Shown here piece by piece: positions 8,635 to 17,528 of a DNA stretch of 64,000 bases. The notes beneath the pieces are model-generated. The model searched no databases. It saw only the letters and a program-made list of their open reading frames with translations, and was not told where the DNA came from. Source of the stretch: Aureimonas psammosilenae (GTDB taxonomy: Bacteria > Pseudomonadota > Alphaproteobacteria > Rhizobiales > Rhizobiaceae); the NCBI RefSeq assembly GCF_009176975.1, contig NZ_WEZG01000004.1, positions 186,001 to 250,000 of the forward strand, read 5' to 3'. The position numbers and the translations under genes are program-made. Each line of letters starts with the position of its first letter. The stretch's first letter is position 1.

Positions 8635-9615
8635 ATGTTCGCTCGACCGCATCCGGCCGGGTTCGACCCGCCTCCTCGGTTTGACCGCGCGGCGCGGATC
8701 ATCGAAAGCGGGCGGGGCGACGGATTTGGAACGGGCGACGTGCTGCGATCGGAGCGAACGGGACAGGAAGGCAGGCCGTCGCCGACCGGGCTTTCGAAGG
8801 TCGCGGGTGACGTGGTCGTCGCGTTCGATGACGTCTCCGTCGGCGCGTTCGGCGATGGCTGCCCGCTTCTTCTGCTGCACGGCGCGGTGCAGACCCGTGC
8901 GGTCTGGGAAGCCCAAGTCGGTGCGCTCGCACCGCGCCGGCGCCTGATCGTTCCCGACCTTCGCGGCCACGGCGACACATCGCTGGGGCATTGCCCGCTG
9001 ACGGTGGAGCGGCTCGCATGCGACGCCTTCCGGCTTCTGGACGCCCTCCAAATTCAGCGCGCCGCCATCTGCGGCGTTTCGCTCGGCGGCATGGTCGCGT
9101 TGGAGATGGCCGCACGCTCGCCCGATCGGGTGGCGTGTCTCGTGCTTTCCAATACGCCCACGTCGCTCACCTCGATCGCGTGGCTTCGTTGGCTGATCGA
9201 TCGTCTCGACCCGCAGGAATTGTTGCCGATCGCCTTTCGTTTTCTCGGCCAGGCGGCGACCGCGCGGCTGGGCCTCGGCATCGCATCGAGGATCGTCGGA
9301 CCGCAATGGGTGGGACACGTGGCGCGGCGCCACTTCATCCGTGGCTTCCAGCACATGAGCCCGGAGGCGATCGTCGCCACCTACGGCGCGATCGTTTCGG
9401 CACTGCCGGTCGATCCTGGCCGCATCCGGTGTCCGGCCCTTTTGATCGCGGGCAGAAGGGATGCCCCCTCCATCGTCGCGCAGATGACGGAACTGGCCGG
9501 GACGTTGACGGATGCGCATCTGGAATGGGTGCCGGCCGGGCACGTCGCCTCGCTCGACGACCCGGACGGCTTCAACCGCTTGGCTCTTCGCTTTCTCGAT
9601 CGGCAGGGCGTGTGA
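8635..9615 (+). CDS. Alpha/beta-fold hydrolase
   Basis: About 326 residues. The catalytic triad of the alpha/beta-hydrolase fold is readable: nucleophile S149 in GVSLGG, D276 in AGRRDAP, H303 in PAGHVASLDDP. The oxyanion-hole HG lies in LLLLHGAVQTRAVW (about 78-91), and PDLRGHGDT follows at about 107-115. It resembles 3-oxoadipate enol-lactonase-like and other small-molecule hydrolases, but no specific substrate can be assigned. The first about 55 residues are unlike the family and low in hydrophobics, so the real start may lie further downstream. Its 3' end overlaps the convergent App1 gene by 44 bases. Confidence 0.8.
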   Translation: MFARPHPAGFDPPPRFDRAARIIESGRGDGFGTGDVLRSERTGQEGRPSPTGLSKVAGDVVVAFDDVSVGAFGDGCPLLLLHGAVQTRAVWEAQVGALAPRRRLIVPDLRGHGDTSLGHCPLTVERLACDAFRLLDALQIQRAAICGVSLGGMVALEMAARSPDRVACLVLSNTPTSLTSIAWLRWLIDRLDPQELLPIAFRFLGQAATARLGLGIASRIVGPQWVGHVARRHFIRGFQHMSPEAIVATYGAIVSALPVDPGRIRCPALLIAGRRDAPSIVAQMTELAGTLTDAHLEWVPAGHVASLDDPDGFNRLALRFLDRQGV

Positions 9616-10771
9616 GGCCGAAGGGCCGCGGCCACTGCCAGCCTTCGAGCTTTTCCAGATCGCCGCGGACTTCCTCCGCCATCCGTCCGGCGGTGCCGGC
9701 ATCCACCAGTCCGGCCTCTTCGGCATGGAGTGCGGCGGTGTCCAGGGTCTCGCACGCGACGAGCGGCACGCCGTGACGCTGGATACGCCGCATCGCCCGC
9801 CGAACGAACGGGCTGAAGCCGCTCGGGGTCACGTCGCGAAGATAAACGGCGACGATCCGGTCGCGGTGACGCTGGACGGCTTCGGCATAGATCACGGCGT
9901 CGTCCTGCCCCGTGTCGCCGATCAGGAGGAACGACAGCGACGGGTAGCTTGCCAGAATGCGCTCGATGGCCGCGAGCTTGTGACGGCGATGGCTGCCGGT
10001 CAGCCACTTCGTCCTGTCGATCCCGAAGTCTTTCAGGAACATCGGACCCGCCGGGATGTCGCGAAGCTGCATGAATGTCTCGAACAGATCGTAGAGGTTC
10101 CACGGGCTCGACGAGACATAGAAGATGGGGTTCGTGTCGGCACCCTTCCGTCCGGCGGCAAGCGCCCGGAACAGGTAGGCGACGCCCGGAAACGCGACGC
10201 GGCCCTCCGCCGAGTTCAAGGACACCGTGCGCCAGTGCTTCAGGAGGTTCTGCGCGCCAGTCTCGATCAACGTGTCGTCGAGGTCCGAGATGATGCCGAA
10301 TTCGGGTTCGGCCTCGACGACCCGCACATAGGTCGAGGCTTCCATCGGCTCGAAGCCGTAGCCCGGCGCGCCGGTCAGCGTCATGTCGACGCGCGCCCAG
10401 GGTGCCTGGAGGGCGTCGGGCGCAAGCGCGATGTCGACATGAAAATAGCCATCCCTGTCGGTCACGGCCGTGCCGCGGGCATCGCCGATCCGCCATTCCA
10501 CGCGCGCGTCGCGGATCTCGTCGGTCTCGTAGCGCCGGAAGGTCCGCTTCAGGTTGGTCCAGCGCGAAAGGCTCGGCGGGGCGTTCACGACGCCCTCGTC
10601 CTCCACGACGCGGCCGCCGAAACGCAGCCGGCCGTTCGCCGCATAGCCGCGATAGGGCAGCAGCAGCGGGCGGGACACCAACCCGAGCCGCAGCTTGATG
10701 CGATAACGCCAGTCATTCCACGCATTGGCTGCGGCGCCGACCGCCCGCAGCGCTGTTCGCTCGAACTTCAT
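9572..10771 (-). CDS. App1/DUF2183-family phosphatase
   Basis: 399 residues from ATG 10771, chosen because the protein then begins MKFERTALRAVGAAANAW and the upstream frame is arginine-rich noise. A beta-rich N-terminal part (about 40-155) precedes a HAD-like phosphatase core. The DxDxT nucleophile motif is DLDDT at 163-167, followed by FYVSSSPWNLYDLF and LIGDTGQDDAVIY. This is the bacterial form of the domain found in yeast App1, a phosphatidate phosphatase. A lipid phosphatase role is plausible but unproven. It is transcribed toward the alpha/beta-hydrolase gene and divergently from the K+ channel gene. Confidence 0.85.
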   Translation of the reverse strand: MKFERTALRAVGAAANAWNDWRYRIKLRLGLVSRPLLLPYRGYAANGRLRFGGRVVEDEGVVNAPPSLSRWTNLKRTFRRYETDEIRDARVEWRIGDARGTAVTDRDGYFHVDIALAPDALQAPWARVDMTLTGAPGYGFEPMEASTYVRVVEAEPEFGIISDLDDTLIETGAQNLLKHWRTVSLNSAEGRVAFPGVAYLFRALAAGRKGADTNPIFYVSSSPWNLYDLFETFMQLRDIPAGPMFLKDFGIDRTKWLTGSHRRHKLAAIERILASYPSLSFLLIGDTGQDDAVIYAEAVQRHRDRIVAVYLRDVTPSGFSPFVRRAMRRIQRHGVPLVACETLDTAALHAEEAGLVDAGTAGRMAEEVRGDLEKLEGWQWPRPFGLTRPADRESEEPSG

Positions 10772-10923
10772 GCCCGCTTCATTTGCCAGGTTCGCACCTC
10801 GGGGCAAGAGGGAGGCATGCGAACCCGCCACTCGTCCCTCGCAAAAGCCCCTTCGGTCGCCACCCGACTTCCGAACGCGCCGGCGTTGCGCCACAACATC
10901 GGCGCTGAGCATTGGGAGGATCG

Positions 10924-11718
10924 ATGACCACAACGGGACGGCTAAGCGGCACATCGGCGATCAACAGGCTGCGCGAGCTCTACGAGGGCGAGAGCGCCGC
11001 CGCGCATCGCTTTCGCTACGCGTTGTTCGCCTTCGACCTTCTGACCATCCTTTTCGTGATCGTCACCTCGTTCACGTCCCACGGCCCGATGTTCAAGACG
11101 CTCAGCGCGCTTCTCGGCTTGGTGGTCCTCGCCGACTTCCTGGCCCGGCTGGCGATCAGCCGCAGACGCCTTCGCGAGTTCCTCCATGCCTCGACCTGGG
11201 CCGACCTCGTCGCGATCGTGTCCTTCTTCGGCGTGGCGCTTGGCGAAGGGGCGGGCTTCCTGCGCATCCTGCGCACGCTGCGGCTTCTTCGGAACTACCG
11301 CTTCCTTCAGCGCCTGCGGGGCGACAGCCGGTTCTTCCGCCGCAACGAGGAAGCGGTGCTGGCCGCGATCAACCTTGCGGTCTTCATCTTCGTGATGACC
11401 GGCGTCGTCTACGCGACGCAAGCGGAGCGCAACCCGGACATCCGCAACTACATGGATGCCCTCTACTTCACGGTGACGTCGCTGACGACCACCGGCTTCG
11501 GGGACATCACGCTGCCCGGAACGGTCGGCCGGATCATCACCGTGGTGATCATGATCGCAGGCGTCACGCTGTTCCTGCGGCTGGCGCAGGTCCTGTTCCG
11601 CCCCTCCAAGGTGCGGTTTCGTTGCCCGCAATGCGGCCTGTCGCGACACGACGCGGACGCCGTCCACTGCAAGGCCTGCGGCATCCTCCTCAACATCCCG
11701 GACGAGGGTGCCGACTAG
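10924..11718 (+). CDS. Voltage-gated-type K+ channel with C-terminal zinc ribbon
   Basis: 264 residues; ATG 10924 has GGGAGGATCG immediately upstream. The layout matches a six-helix ion channel: helices at about 33-50, 58-78, 91-108, an S4-like arginine-rich segment FLRILRTLRLLRNYRFLQRLR (112-132), helix at about 145-163, pore loop with selectivity filter TTTGFGD (188-194) and the last helix at about 203-225. TxGFGD is the K+ filter. The short cytoplasmic tail holds two Cys pairs, CPQC (234-237) and CKAC (249-252), a zinc ribbon instead of the usual cyclic-nucleotide or RCK gating domain. It starts divergently from the phosphatase gene. Confidence 0.87.
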   Translation: MTTTGRLSGTSAINRLRELYEGESAAAHRFRYALFAFDLLTILFVIVTSFTSHGPMFKTLSALLGLVVLADFLARLAISRRRLREFLHASTWADLVAIVSFFGVALGEGAGFLRILRTLRLLRNYRFLQRLRGDSRFFRRNEEAVLAAINLAVFIFVMTGVVYATQAERNPDIRNYMDALYFTVTSLTTTGFGDITLPGTVGRIITVVIMIAGVTLFLRLAQVLFRPSKVRFRCPQCGLSRHDADAVHCKACGILLNIPDEGAD

Positions 11719-12413
11719 CGGAAATCAACGACCTGCTACGGGTGCTGACGCCGGACGGCGTGCGTGTGGCAGCGCTCGCGACACGCATGGGAGAGGACGT
11801 ACGGGCCCTGGAGCGGCTGGCGGCCGGCGCGCGCTCCGAACTAGCCGGCGAGGTCACGATCAGCGCGCCTGCGGCCTATGCCGCCGCCGTGCTGGCGCTG
11901 AAGCTGGCCGAACTCGGACGCCGTCATCCCGGTCTCTCCATTCGCCTTCTCGGCGAGGCTCACCTTGCCTCGCTGGAGCGACGCGAGGCTGACATCGCGG
12001 TGCGCCTCAGCCGACCGGAGCGCGGCGAACTCACGGGCGTCAGGTTCGGCACCATTGCCTTCCGCCTTTATGCCGCTCCGGCCTATCTCGCCGAAACGAG
12101 CGAGACCGACTGGCGCTTCATCGGCAACGATGGACCGATGGCCGGATCGCCGCAGCAGGCGGCGCTTGGGCGCATTGCCGGCAAGGATCGGTTCGCCTTC
12201 CACGCCGACCATGTCGGCATCCAGGCATCGCTCGCCCGAGCCGGCGTCGGCATCGCCATGCTGCCGGACTTCATGATCGGTGAGGACGAAGCGCTCGTCC
12301 TCGTCCGTTCCGACGATCCGCCGCTCCTGCGCGAAGTCTGGCTCGTCTTCCACACGGATATGAAAGCCGCCGCGCCGGTTCGCGCGGTGATCGACTGCTT
12401 GAGAGAATCTTGA
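11718..12413 (+). pseudogene. LysR-family regulator lacking its DNA-binding domain
   Basis: The frame gives about 230 residues that match a LysR effector-binding domain from the linker onward (RALERLAAGARSELAGEVTI, then GIAMLPDFMIGEDEALV near the end). The first residues, RLAEINDLLRVLTPDGVR, look like the worn end of the LysR helix-turn-helix, but the helix-turn-helix itself is missing: the K+ channel gene ends exactly where it should lie. No ribosome binding site precedes the in-frame GTG at 11742. The best reading is an N-terminally truncated, probably inactive gene. Codon use is normal, so the loss may be recent. Confidence 0.65.
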
Positions 12414-12668
12414 TCGGGACGCTGCTTTCCAGAGCGGTCGGCACAGGTCGGACAATCGTGCAGCCGTGAGCGAGTCGTCTTGGGCGGCGATTCGACCAGC
12501 GCCTACCTCTATCGAAAGGCGGGGGATGCAGGGTGAACGGGGAAATTTACGACGCGCATCGCTGGTCACCACGAAAGGATCGGTGGTGATCTAGTGGTGA
12601 CCAAATCGAATCAACCTGAAGGATCAGGCTGAACGGCCGTCCCAACTCACTGCTTTCTTTTGAAAATT

Positions 12669-12717
12669 TGGAGCGGGCGAAGGGATTCGAACCCACGACC
12701 TCAACCCTGGCAAGGTT
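12669..12717 (-). other. 3' fragment of tRNA-Gly(GCC), candidate att site
   Basis: On the minus strand this reads from the anticodon arm (AACC, loop TTGCCAG with anticodon GCC, GGTT), through a variable loop and T-arm with GGTTCGAATCCC, to GCCCGCTCCA. The 5' half (acceptor strand and D-arm, normally GCGGGCGTAGCTCA...) is absent; unrelated sequence lies there. The fragment ends with CCA exactly like a real gene, and is the sort of piece left at one junction when an element integrates at a tRNA 3' end. Confidence 0.7.
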
Positions 12718-12732
12718 CAGCATGTGAGAAGC

Positions 12733-12778
12733 TGGCGCACCCGACAGGATTCGAACCTGTGACCTCTGCCTTCGGAGG
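12733..12778 (-). other. 3' fragment of tRNA-Arg(CCG), candidate att site
   Basis: On the minus strand this reads CTCCGAA (anticodon loop, CCG), GGCAG, variable loop, T-arm with GGTTCGAATCC, and GGGTGCGCCA. The acceptor 3' strand has no partner: sequence on the 5' side does not form the expected GCGCCCG or a D-arm. It lies 15 bases from the Gly fragment and about 160 bases from the integrase gene, so it probably marks the integrase-proximal end of the element. The intact tRNA-Arg expected at the other end was not found in the window. Confidence 0.75.
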
Positions 12779-12828
12779 GTAAGGCCCAACGCTCAACCAC
12801 TCTCTTCTGACGTCTATGATGCCCCTGA

Positions 12829-12853
12829 AAGCCAGCTTCTGCGGGCTTTTTGT
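12829..12853 (+). terminator. Short hairpin with T-run at the element edge
   Basis: AAAGCC (12829-12834) pairs with GGCTTT (12845-12850), followed directly by further T residues. The stem is short, but the layout fits an intrinsic terminator separating the tRNA-fragment region from the integrase gene. Confidence 0.4.
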
Positions 12854-12936
12854 CGTTTGACCTGTTATTGACGTCGTAGGCGTTCACTGATGTCTGTGTG
12901 GGATGATCTGTGGGACGGCCGGATGGAGGCCCGACA

Positions 12937-14271
12937 TTGGCGGCGAGCGAGATCGATACCCCTTCGAAGAGAGTGCGGCTTCAGGCGCGGCGAAATCCGT
13001 ATTGGCAAGGCGTCAGCGGTGGCCGAGGGGGCGTCTCGATTGGATATCGTAAGCCAACGTCTGGACCCGGCGCCTGGATTGCGAAGATCGTCGTGGAAGG
13101 GAAGCGGATCGAAGAACGGCTCGCTGGTGCGGACGACGATGGCGCTCCGCTCGGCTCGTTGACCTTCCGCGCCGCGATTTCAGCCGCGATCGAATGGAGC
13201 CGGCAGCGCTACGCCACCATCGAAGGTCAGAAGGAGGCCGGCTGGACCGTGGCAGGACCGACGGTGCGATCCGCGATCGAAAACTATGCCGCCCGCCGGA
13301 AAAAGGCTTCGCCCGTCGCCGGTGGGATCACCGAGGGGCGACTGCGAAAACATGCGCTGTCCGACGAGGCATTCGCCAAAGTCTCGTTGTCGAAGCTGCG
13401 CGCCTCGACGATCGAAGCTTGGCGCGGCCGGCTTGCCGTGCGGGACGGCAGCGAAGCGCCTGACGAAGACGAAGGCCCGACGCTGGCGCCCGCAACGCTC
13501 AATCGGCTGCTGAACGATGTCCGCGCGGCCTTGAACTCTACCGCTGAAACGCACCGTCGCGAGTTGCCGGCGCACCTGCCGAACGAGATCCGCGTCGGCA
13601 CGCGCGCCGTTGCGGTGGAAGACGAGGCGCGCAAGCAGCTCCTGACGGACGACGAGGTTCGGCGCGTCGTCGCAGCGGCATTCGAGATCGACGATACGGG
13701 CGATTTCGGCCGGCTCGTCATGCTCGCCGCGGCGACGGGCGGCCGGTATTCGCAGCTCCGCGCGCTGAAGGTCGGCAGCCTGCAGCCGGCGGCCTCGCGC
13801 ATCATGATCGGCGGCTCGAAGAAGGGGCGCGCCGCCAAAGCGAAAGCCCCGGTCGCGGTGCCCCTCGCGCCCGACCACATCGAACGAATGGCGGCAGCGA
13901 CGGCCGGCCGGGCCCCGGATGAACCGCTTCTAATGCGTTGGGCCTATCGGCGCGCCGAGAAGCCGGCACGCTGGGAGCGGCACGAGCGCCGTGCTTGGGG
14001 GCCAGCCTATGAGATCGACAGGCCGTGGGCAGCGACCGTGAAGAGGGCAGGACTGCCGGTGGACACGATCATGTATGCGCTTCGCCATTCGTCGATCGTG
14101 CGCGGCCTGCGAGCGAATCTGCCGATCCGCCTTGTCGCTGCGCTTCACGACACGAGCGTCGAAATGGTCGAACGTCATTATGCGGCCTTCATCGTCGACG
14201 CGACCGAGGATCTGGCCCGGCGCGCGACCATCTCCTTCGCCGCGACCGTTGCGCCAGAGGACGGATCATAA
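12937..14271 (+). CDS. Tyrosine site-specific integrase
   Basis: Phage/island integrase that recombines attP with attB, here probably a tRNA gene. 444 residues from TTG 12937, chosen because GGAGG at 12925-12929 gives a 7-base spacing; GTG 12910 is the alternative. The catalytic set is readable: R270 in ATGGRYSQLR, K295 or K296 in IGGSKKGR, H384 and R389 in ALRHSSIVRGL, H404 in ALHDTSVEM, and nucleophile Y415 in VERHYAAF. The N-terminal about 230 residues carry the arm-binding and core-binding domains. Its position beside two tRNA 3' fragments supports its role. Confidence 0.9.
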   Translation: MAASEIDTPSKRVRLQARRNPYWQGVSGGRGGVSIGYRKPTSGPGAWIAKIVVEGKRIEERLAGADDDGAPLGSLTFRAAISAAIEWSRQRYATIEGQKEAGWTVAGPTVRSAIENYAARRKKASPVAGGITEGRLRKHALSDEAFAKVSLSKLRASTIEAWRGRLAVRDGSEAPDEDEGPTLAPATLNRLLNDVRAALNSTAETHRRELPAHLPNEIRVGTRAVAVEDEARKQLLTDDEVRRVVAAAFEIDDTGDFGRLVMLAAATGGRYSQLRALKVGSLQPAASRIMIGGSKKGRAAKAKAPVAVPLAPDHIERMAAATAGRAPDEPLLMRWAYRRAEKPARWERHERRAWGPAYEIDRPWAATVKRAGLPVDTIMYALRHSSIVRGLRANLPIRLVAALHDTSVEMVERHYAAFIVDATEDLARRATISFAATVAPEDGS

Positions 14272-14496
14272 CCCCGATTGACCGCTGCACCCTTACGCCG
14301 GTTCTACCTCGTCTTTGTATGTCGTTTGTAACACGTTGCTTGAAGGTTCAATGTAAATCACAAGCATCACTTGACGAACTGAGTTTCTAAAAGCATATTC
14401 ACGCTGCAACAGCGAAACAGCGGGCTAGATTGCCGATGATCGAATGAGATAACCTCAGCGAGCACTTCCACATGCTCGCCATTCGGAAGCTTTGAC

Positions 14497-14820
14497 ATGG
14501 CAAGCCGTAACGCAGCCCAAGCCGCGCCCGCCGTTTCGTCGGCAGCATCTCTCCATAACTCGTCTGTCGTGCCGTGGCGCGATCGACCGCTTTTGACCAT
14601 GCAGGAAGCAGCCGGCATCGCCGGCGTTTCGCAAGCGTCGCTCTACGCGCTCGCGCAGAAGGGCAAGCTGACCCTTCGCAAGTTCGCCGGCCGCACGATG
14701 GCCGAGAGCGCCAGCCTCGCCGCGGCACTGGACGGTGCGGAGGCTTGGACACCATCCGACAGGAACGGAAAGGCGCTCGCTGGGCGGCTTGAGCGCTCGC
14801 GTGCTGCCTGGGCCGAGTGA
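14497..14820 (+). CDS. Excisionase/AlpA-like helix-turn-helix protein
   Basis: 107 residues. The central part, RPLLTMQEAAGIAGVSQASLYALAQKGKL (about 30-58), is a winged-helix DNA-binding motif of the HTH_17/MerR-like type, followed by a basic strand LRKFAGRTM. Small proteins of this kind in phages act as excisionases or early regulators, and its place between the integrase and the replication gene fits. Unlike typical Xis proteins it has a Ala/Ser-rich N-terminal tail of about 25 residues. Excisionase or repressor function cannot be told apart from sequence. Confidence 0.7.
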   Translation: MASRNAAQAAPAVSSAASLHNSSVVPWRDRPLLTMQEAAGIAGVSQASLYALAQKGKLTLRKFAGRTMAESASLAAALDGAEAWTPSDRNGKALAGRLERSRAAWAE

Positions 14821-14853
14821 TCGGCTAAGCCCTTTCCCGTTTCCTCAAAAAGA

Positions 14854-14886
14854 AACGACGCCCGGGTGCCATCCGCAAGCGTCGTT
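14854..14886. terminator. Hairpin between the HTH gene and the primase gene
   Basis: AACGACGC (14854-14861) and GCGTCGTT (14879-14886) form a perfect 8-bp stem with a 17-base loop, just upstream of the primase frame. No T-run follows. It may attenuate read-through from the HTH gene. It overlaps one candidate start codon of the primase (TTG 14885), which argues for the later GTG start at 14900. Confidence 0.4.
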
Positions 14887-14899
14887 GGATATTCTTCAC

Positions 14900-17515
14900 G
14901 TGGATATTGTAGAGCCTTCGGGCAAACCTGACAATCTGTGGGCCGCCGTTCGCGAACAGCATCGCTCGGTCGCGCCGATTAACGAAAAGCGTGCGCCCTC
15001 AATCGAGGCGACGTCTGAACCTCAGCCTCTTCGTGCGGATACCGCCGAGCTGCGGCGCTTCGTCGATCTGGTGTTCCGGCACTGCGCCGGCGTGAAGGGC
15101 TGGGTGGCGCTGCGCGGCTTCGAGCACTCGGGTAAGTCGGGGCGGCCGGCGCAATCAGCTTGGTGCCCCTGGGGGCCAAACGGCAACGAGGCCGTTGAAT
15201 GGTCCGCGAACATGGCGACCGATCTCGCGCGGCGCACGGGCGACGAACGCGCCGTGTTCTCACCGCCCGTTGCGCTGTTCGGCGACGAGAAGAACGCCAG
15301 CGAAGCCCGCGCCGCGTCGGCCGCCAACGTCGTCGCGGGACCGGTGATCGCGGTCGAGCTCGACAGCCGCCCTGCGGAGAGCTTGGCGACACTCGAAGGC
15401 GTTCTGGGGCCGGCCACCATCATCGTCGCGAGCGGCGGCGTGTGGACCGCACCGGACGGATCGAAACAGGAAAAGCGTCACGTATACTGGCGCTTGGCGC
15501 AGCCGGCGACCGACAGGGAAACGCTTCTGGCGTTGACCCGGGCGCGGCGCATCGCGTGCGATCTGGTAGGGGCAGACGCCACAGGCGTCAGCGTGGCACA
15601 CCCGATGCGCTGGCCGGGGTCATGGCACACGAAAGGCGAGCCGCGACTATGCCGGATCGTCGGCGGCGACGCGGAGCGAGACGTCGATCTGGACGAGGCG
15701 CTTGCGGCGCTGGAAGAGGCTGCCAAGGCTGCCGGGGTTTCGGTCGACCAACGCGGTGCCGCGCTGCGAGACGAGCGTCACGGGTTCAAGACGCAACAGC
15801 CCTTGTCGGCGAAGACGCTGTCGGACGCCGCGCGGTTGATCCCGAATGGGCCGTACCGCGACGAGGCGGACGCCTGGGCCAAGTGGATTCGCGTCGGCAT
15901 GGGGTTCTACGACGGCTCGTGGGCTTCGGTCGACGGGCTGGAGGCATTCCACGCCTGGTCCGCGAAGCACGAGTTCTACGATGCCGAGAAGACCGACCAG
16001 AAATGGCATCGGTTAACATGCTCGCCGCCGACCGACACGTCGGCCGGCACATTGCTCAAGCTGATGCGCGACGTCGATCCCGAATACGTTCAGGACCGTG
16101 AGATCGTCGAGACATGGTTCGAAGAGCCTGGTCGCACAGGGCTGGAAAGCGGAGAAGGTCGTCCCGAAAGCCCTGCTCTGCAGAGCGTTGCAGCGAATGA
16201 AGCCGCGAACGGGAATCAGCAGGCTGACGACGCCAGCGCGCCCGTGTTCATCCGCGAGTTGAACAAGCGCCACGCCTTCGTCATGGACAAGGGAAACGCG
16301 TTCGTCGTGAACCTTGAGGACGGTTCGGAGATCACGTTCTCGCGCAAAGCCCATTTTCTCGACAGATACGCTAACCGCACCGTCATGAACGGGAAGAAGG
16401 AGTCCACGCAAGGCGAGATCTGGTGGGCGCACGACAAGCGTTGGCAGTTCCTGAAGGGCGTGGACTTCGATCCGAACGGCGTGCGGCCCGGTATCTTCAA
16501 CATGTGGCGCGGCTTTCCGGTCCTCGGGACGCGACGCGAATGGCCGAAGCCCGAAGACGGCTGCGCCCTGATCCTACGCCACATCCGCGAGGTCGTCTGC
16601 GCCGGCGACGATAAGGTCGCGGCCTATCTTCTCGGCTGGCTGGCGCACATGGTGCAGCGGCCGGGCGAGAAGCCTGGCGTCGCCGTGATCCTCAAAGGCC
16701 GAAAAGGCGTCGGCAAGGACACGCTCGGCGATTACGTCGCCCGCTTCCTTGGCCCATACTACGTCAAGGTTTCCCACCCTTCGCAGCTCATGGGCCGGTT
16801 CAACGCGCACCTGGGAGGCAAGCTCCTCATCCATGCGGAGGAGTTGGTATGGAAGAACAAGTCCGAAGAGCAATCGACGCTGCAATCGCTGATCACGGCG
16901 TCCGAGATCGCGATCGAACCAAAGGGCGTCAACATCATGATGATGAAGTCGCAGCTCCGGTTGATCGCGACGTCCAACGCCGAGCACGTGGTGCCGGCCT
17001 CCGACGACGAGCGGCGCTATCTGGTGCTCGACGTGACGGACGACAAAAGAGGCGACCGATCGTGGTTCGGGGCCTTGCGCGCCGAGATGGAGGGGGACGG
17101 CCCCGCCTGCCTGAAACGCTATCTCGAGGGCTACCCTCTCGAAGGCTTCGAGGTCAGGGACGTTCCGGACACCGAAGCGCTATGGCGCCAGAAGGTCGCC
17201 TCGGCCTCGCCGTTGGATCGATGGATTCAAGACGAGCTTCTCGGCTCCGACGGCACGATCTGGGAGGAGCCCGACCAGCCGCTCGTCGTCTCGGTGGAGT
17301 TCCTTCACAGCCGATATGAAAAGGACACCGGAAGGCGGAATCACGCCCACGTCGACAAGACGGTGCTGGCGAAGCATCTCCAGAAGATCTTCCGGCTCGG
17401 GCCTTCGACGCAACCGAGATCTGAGAACCGGGTGCGCGTTCGTACCTTCCCCCCAAGAGAAGAAGCGCGGAAACTTTTCGAAGAGCATTTGGGCGTCAGG
17501 CTCGATTGGCCCTGA
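14900..17515 (+). CDS. Phage primase-helicase (primase C-terminal domain plus DUF5906-type ATPase)
   Basis: About 871 residues. The first half resembles RepB-type primases: RHVYWRLAQPATDRETLLAL and then VAHPMRWPGSWHTKG (about 193-246). A primase C-terminal (PriCT_2-like) segment follows at about 305-392, including WIRVGMGFYDGSW and TAGTLLKLMRDVDPEY. The second half is an SF3-like helicase of the DUF5906 group with Walker A GRKGVGKDT (600-608), a likely Walker B in LLIHAEELVW, and LRLIATSNAEHVVPASDDERR (sensor and arginine-finger region). It starts replication of the element. No ribosome binding site marks the start; GTG 14900 and TTG 14885 are both possible. An iteron-like repeat cluster lies directly downstream. 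Confidence 0.85.
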   Translation: MDIVEPSGKPDNLWAAVREQHRSVAPINEKRAPSIEATSEPQPLRADTAELRRFVDLVFRHCAGVKGWVALRGFEHSGKSGRPAQSAWCPWGPNGNEAVEWSANMATDLARRTGDERAVFSPPVALFGDEKNASEARAASAANVVAGPVIAVELDSRPAESLATLEGVLGPATIIVASGGVWTAPDGSKQEKRHVYWRLAQPATDRETLLALTRARRIACDLVGADATGVSVAHPMRWPGSWHTKGEPRLCRIVGGDAERDVDLDEALAALEEAAKAAGVSVDQRGAALRDERHGFKTQQPLSAKTLSDAARLIPNGPYRDEADAWAKWIRVGMGFYDGSWASVDGLEAFHAWSAKHEFYDAEKTDQKWHRLTCSPPTDTSAGTLLKLMRDVDPEYVQDREIVETWFEEPGRTGLESGEGRPESPALQSVAANEAANGNQQADDASAPVFIRELNKRHAFVMDKGNAFVVNLEDGSEITFSRKAHFLDRYANRTVMNGKKESTQGEIWWAHDKRWQFLKGVDFDPNGVRPGIFNMWRGFPVLGTRREWPKPEDGCALILRHIREVVCAGDDKVAAYLLGWLAHMVQRPGEKPGVAVILKGRKGVGKDTLGDYVARFLGPYYVKVSHPSQLMGRFNAHLGGKLLIHAEELVWKNKSEEQSTLQSLITASEIAIEPKGVNIMMMKSQLRLIATSNAEHVVPASDDERRYLVLDVTDDKRGDRSWFGALRAEMEGDGPACLKRYLEGYPLEGFEVRDVPDTEALWRQKVASASPLDRWIQDELLGSDGTIWEEPDQPLVVSVEFLHSRYEKDTGRRNHAHVDKTVLAKHLQKIFRLGPSTQPRSENRVRVRTFPPREEARKLFEEHLGVRLDWP

Positions 17516-17528
17516 TGGCAGCTTGCCC

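Noticed and set aside
12669-12778. Intact tRNA-Gly and tRNA-Arg genes
   Set aside because: The 3' halves match, but no D-arm or 5' acceptor strand can be folded from the adjoining sequence in either case.
12547-12789. A short frame encoding RRQRSQVRILSGAP-like sequence
   Set aside because: This peptide is the well-known translation of tRNA 3' ends; the DNA is the tRNA-Arg and tRNA-Gly fragments.
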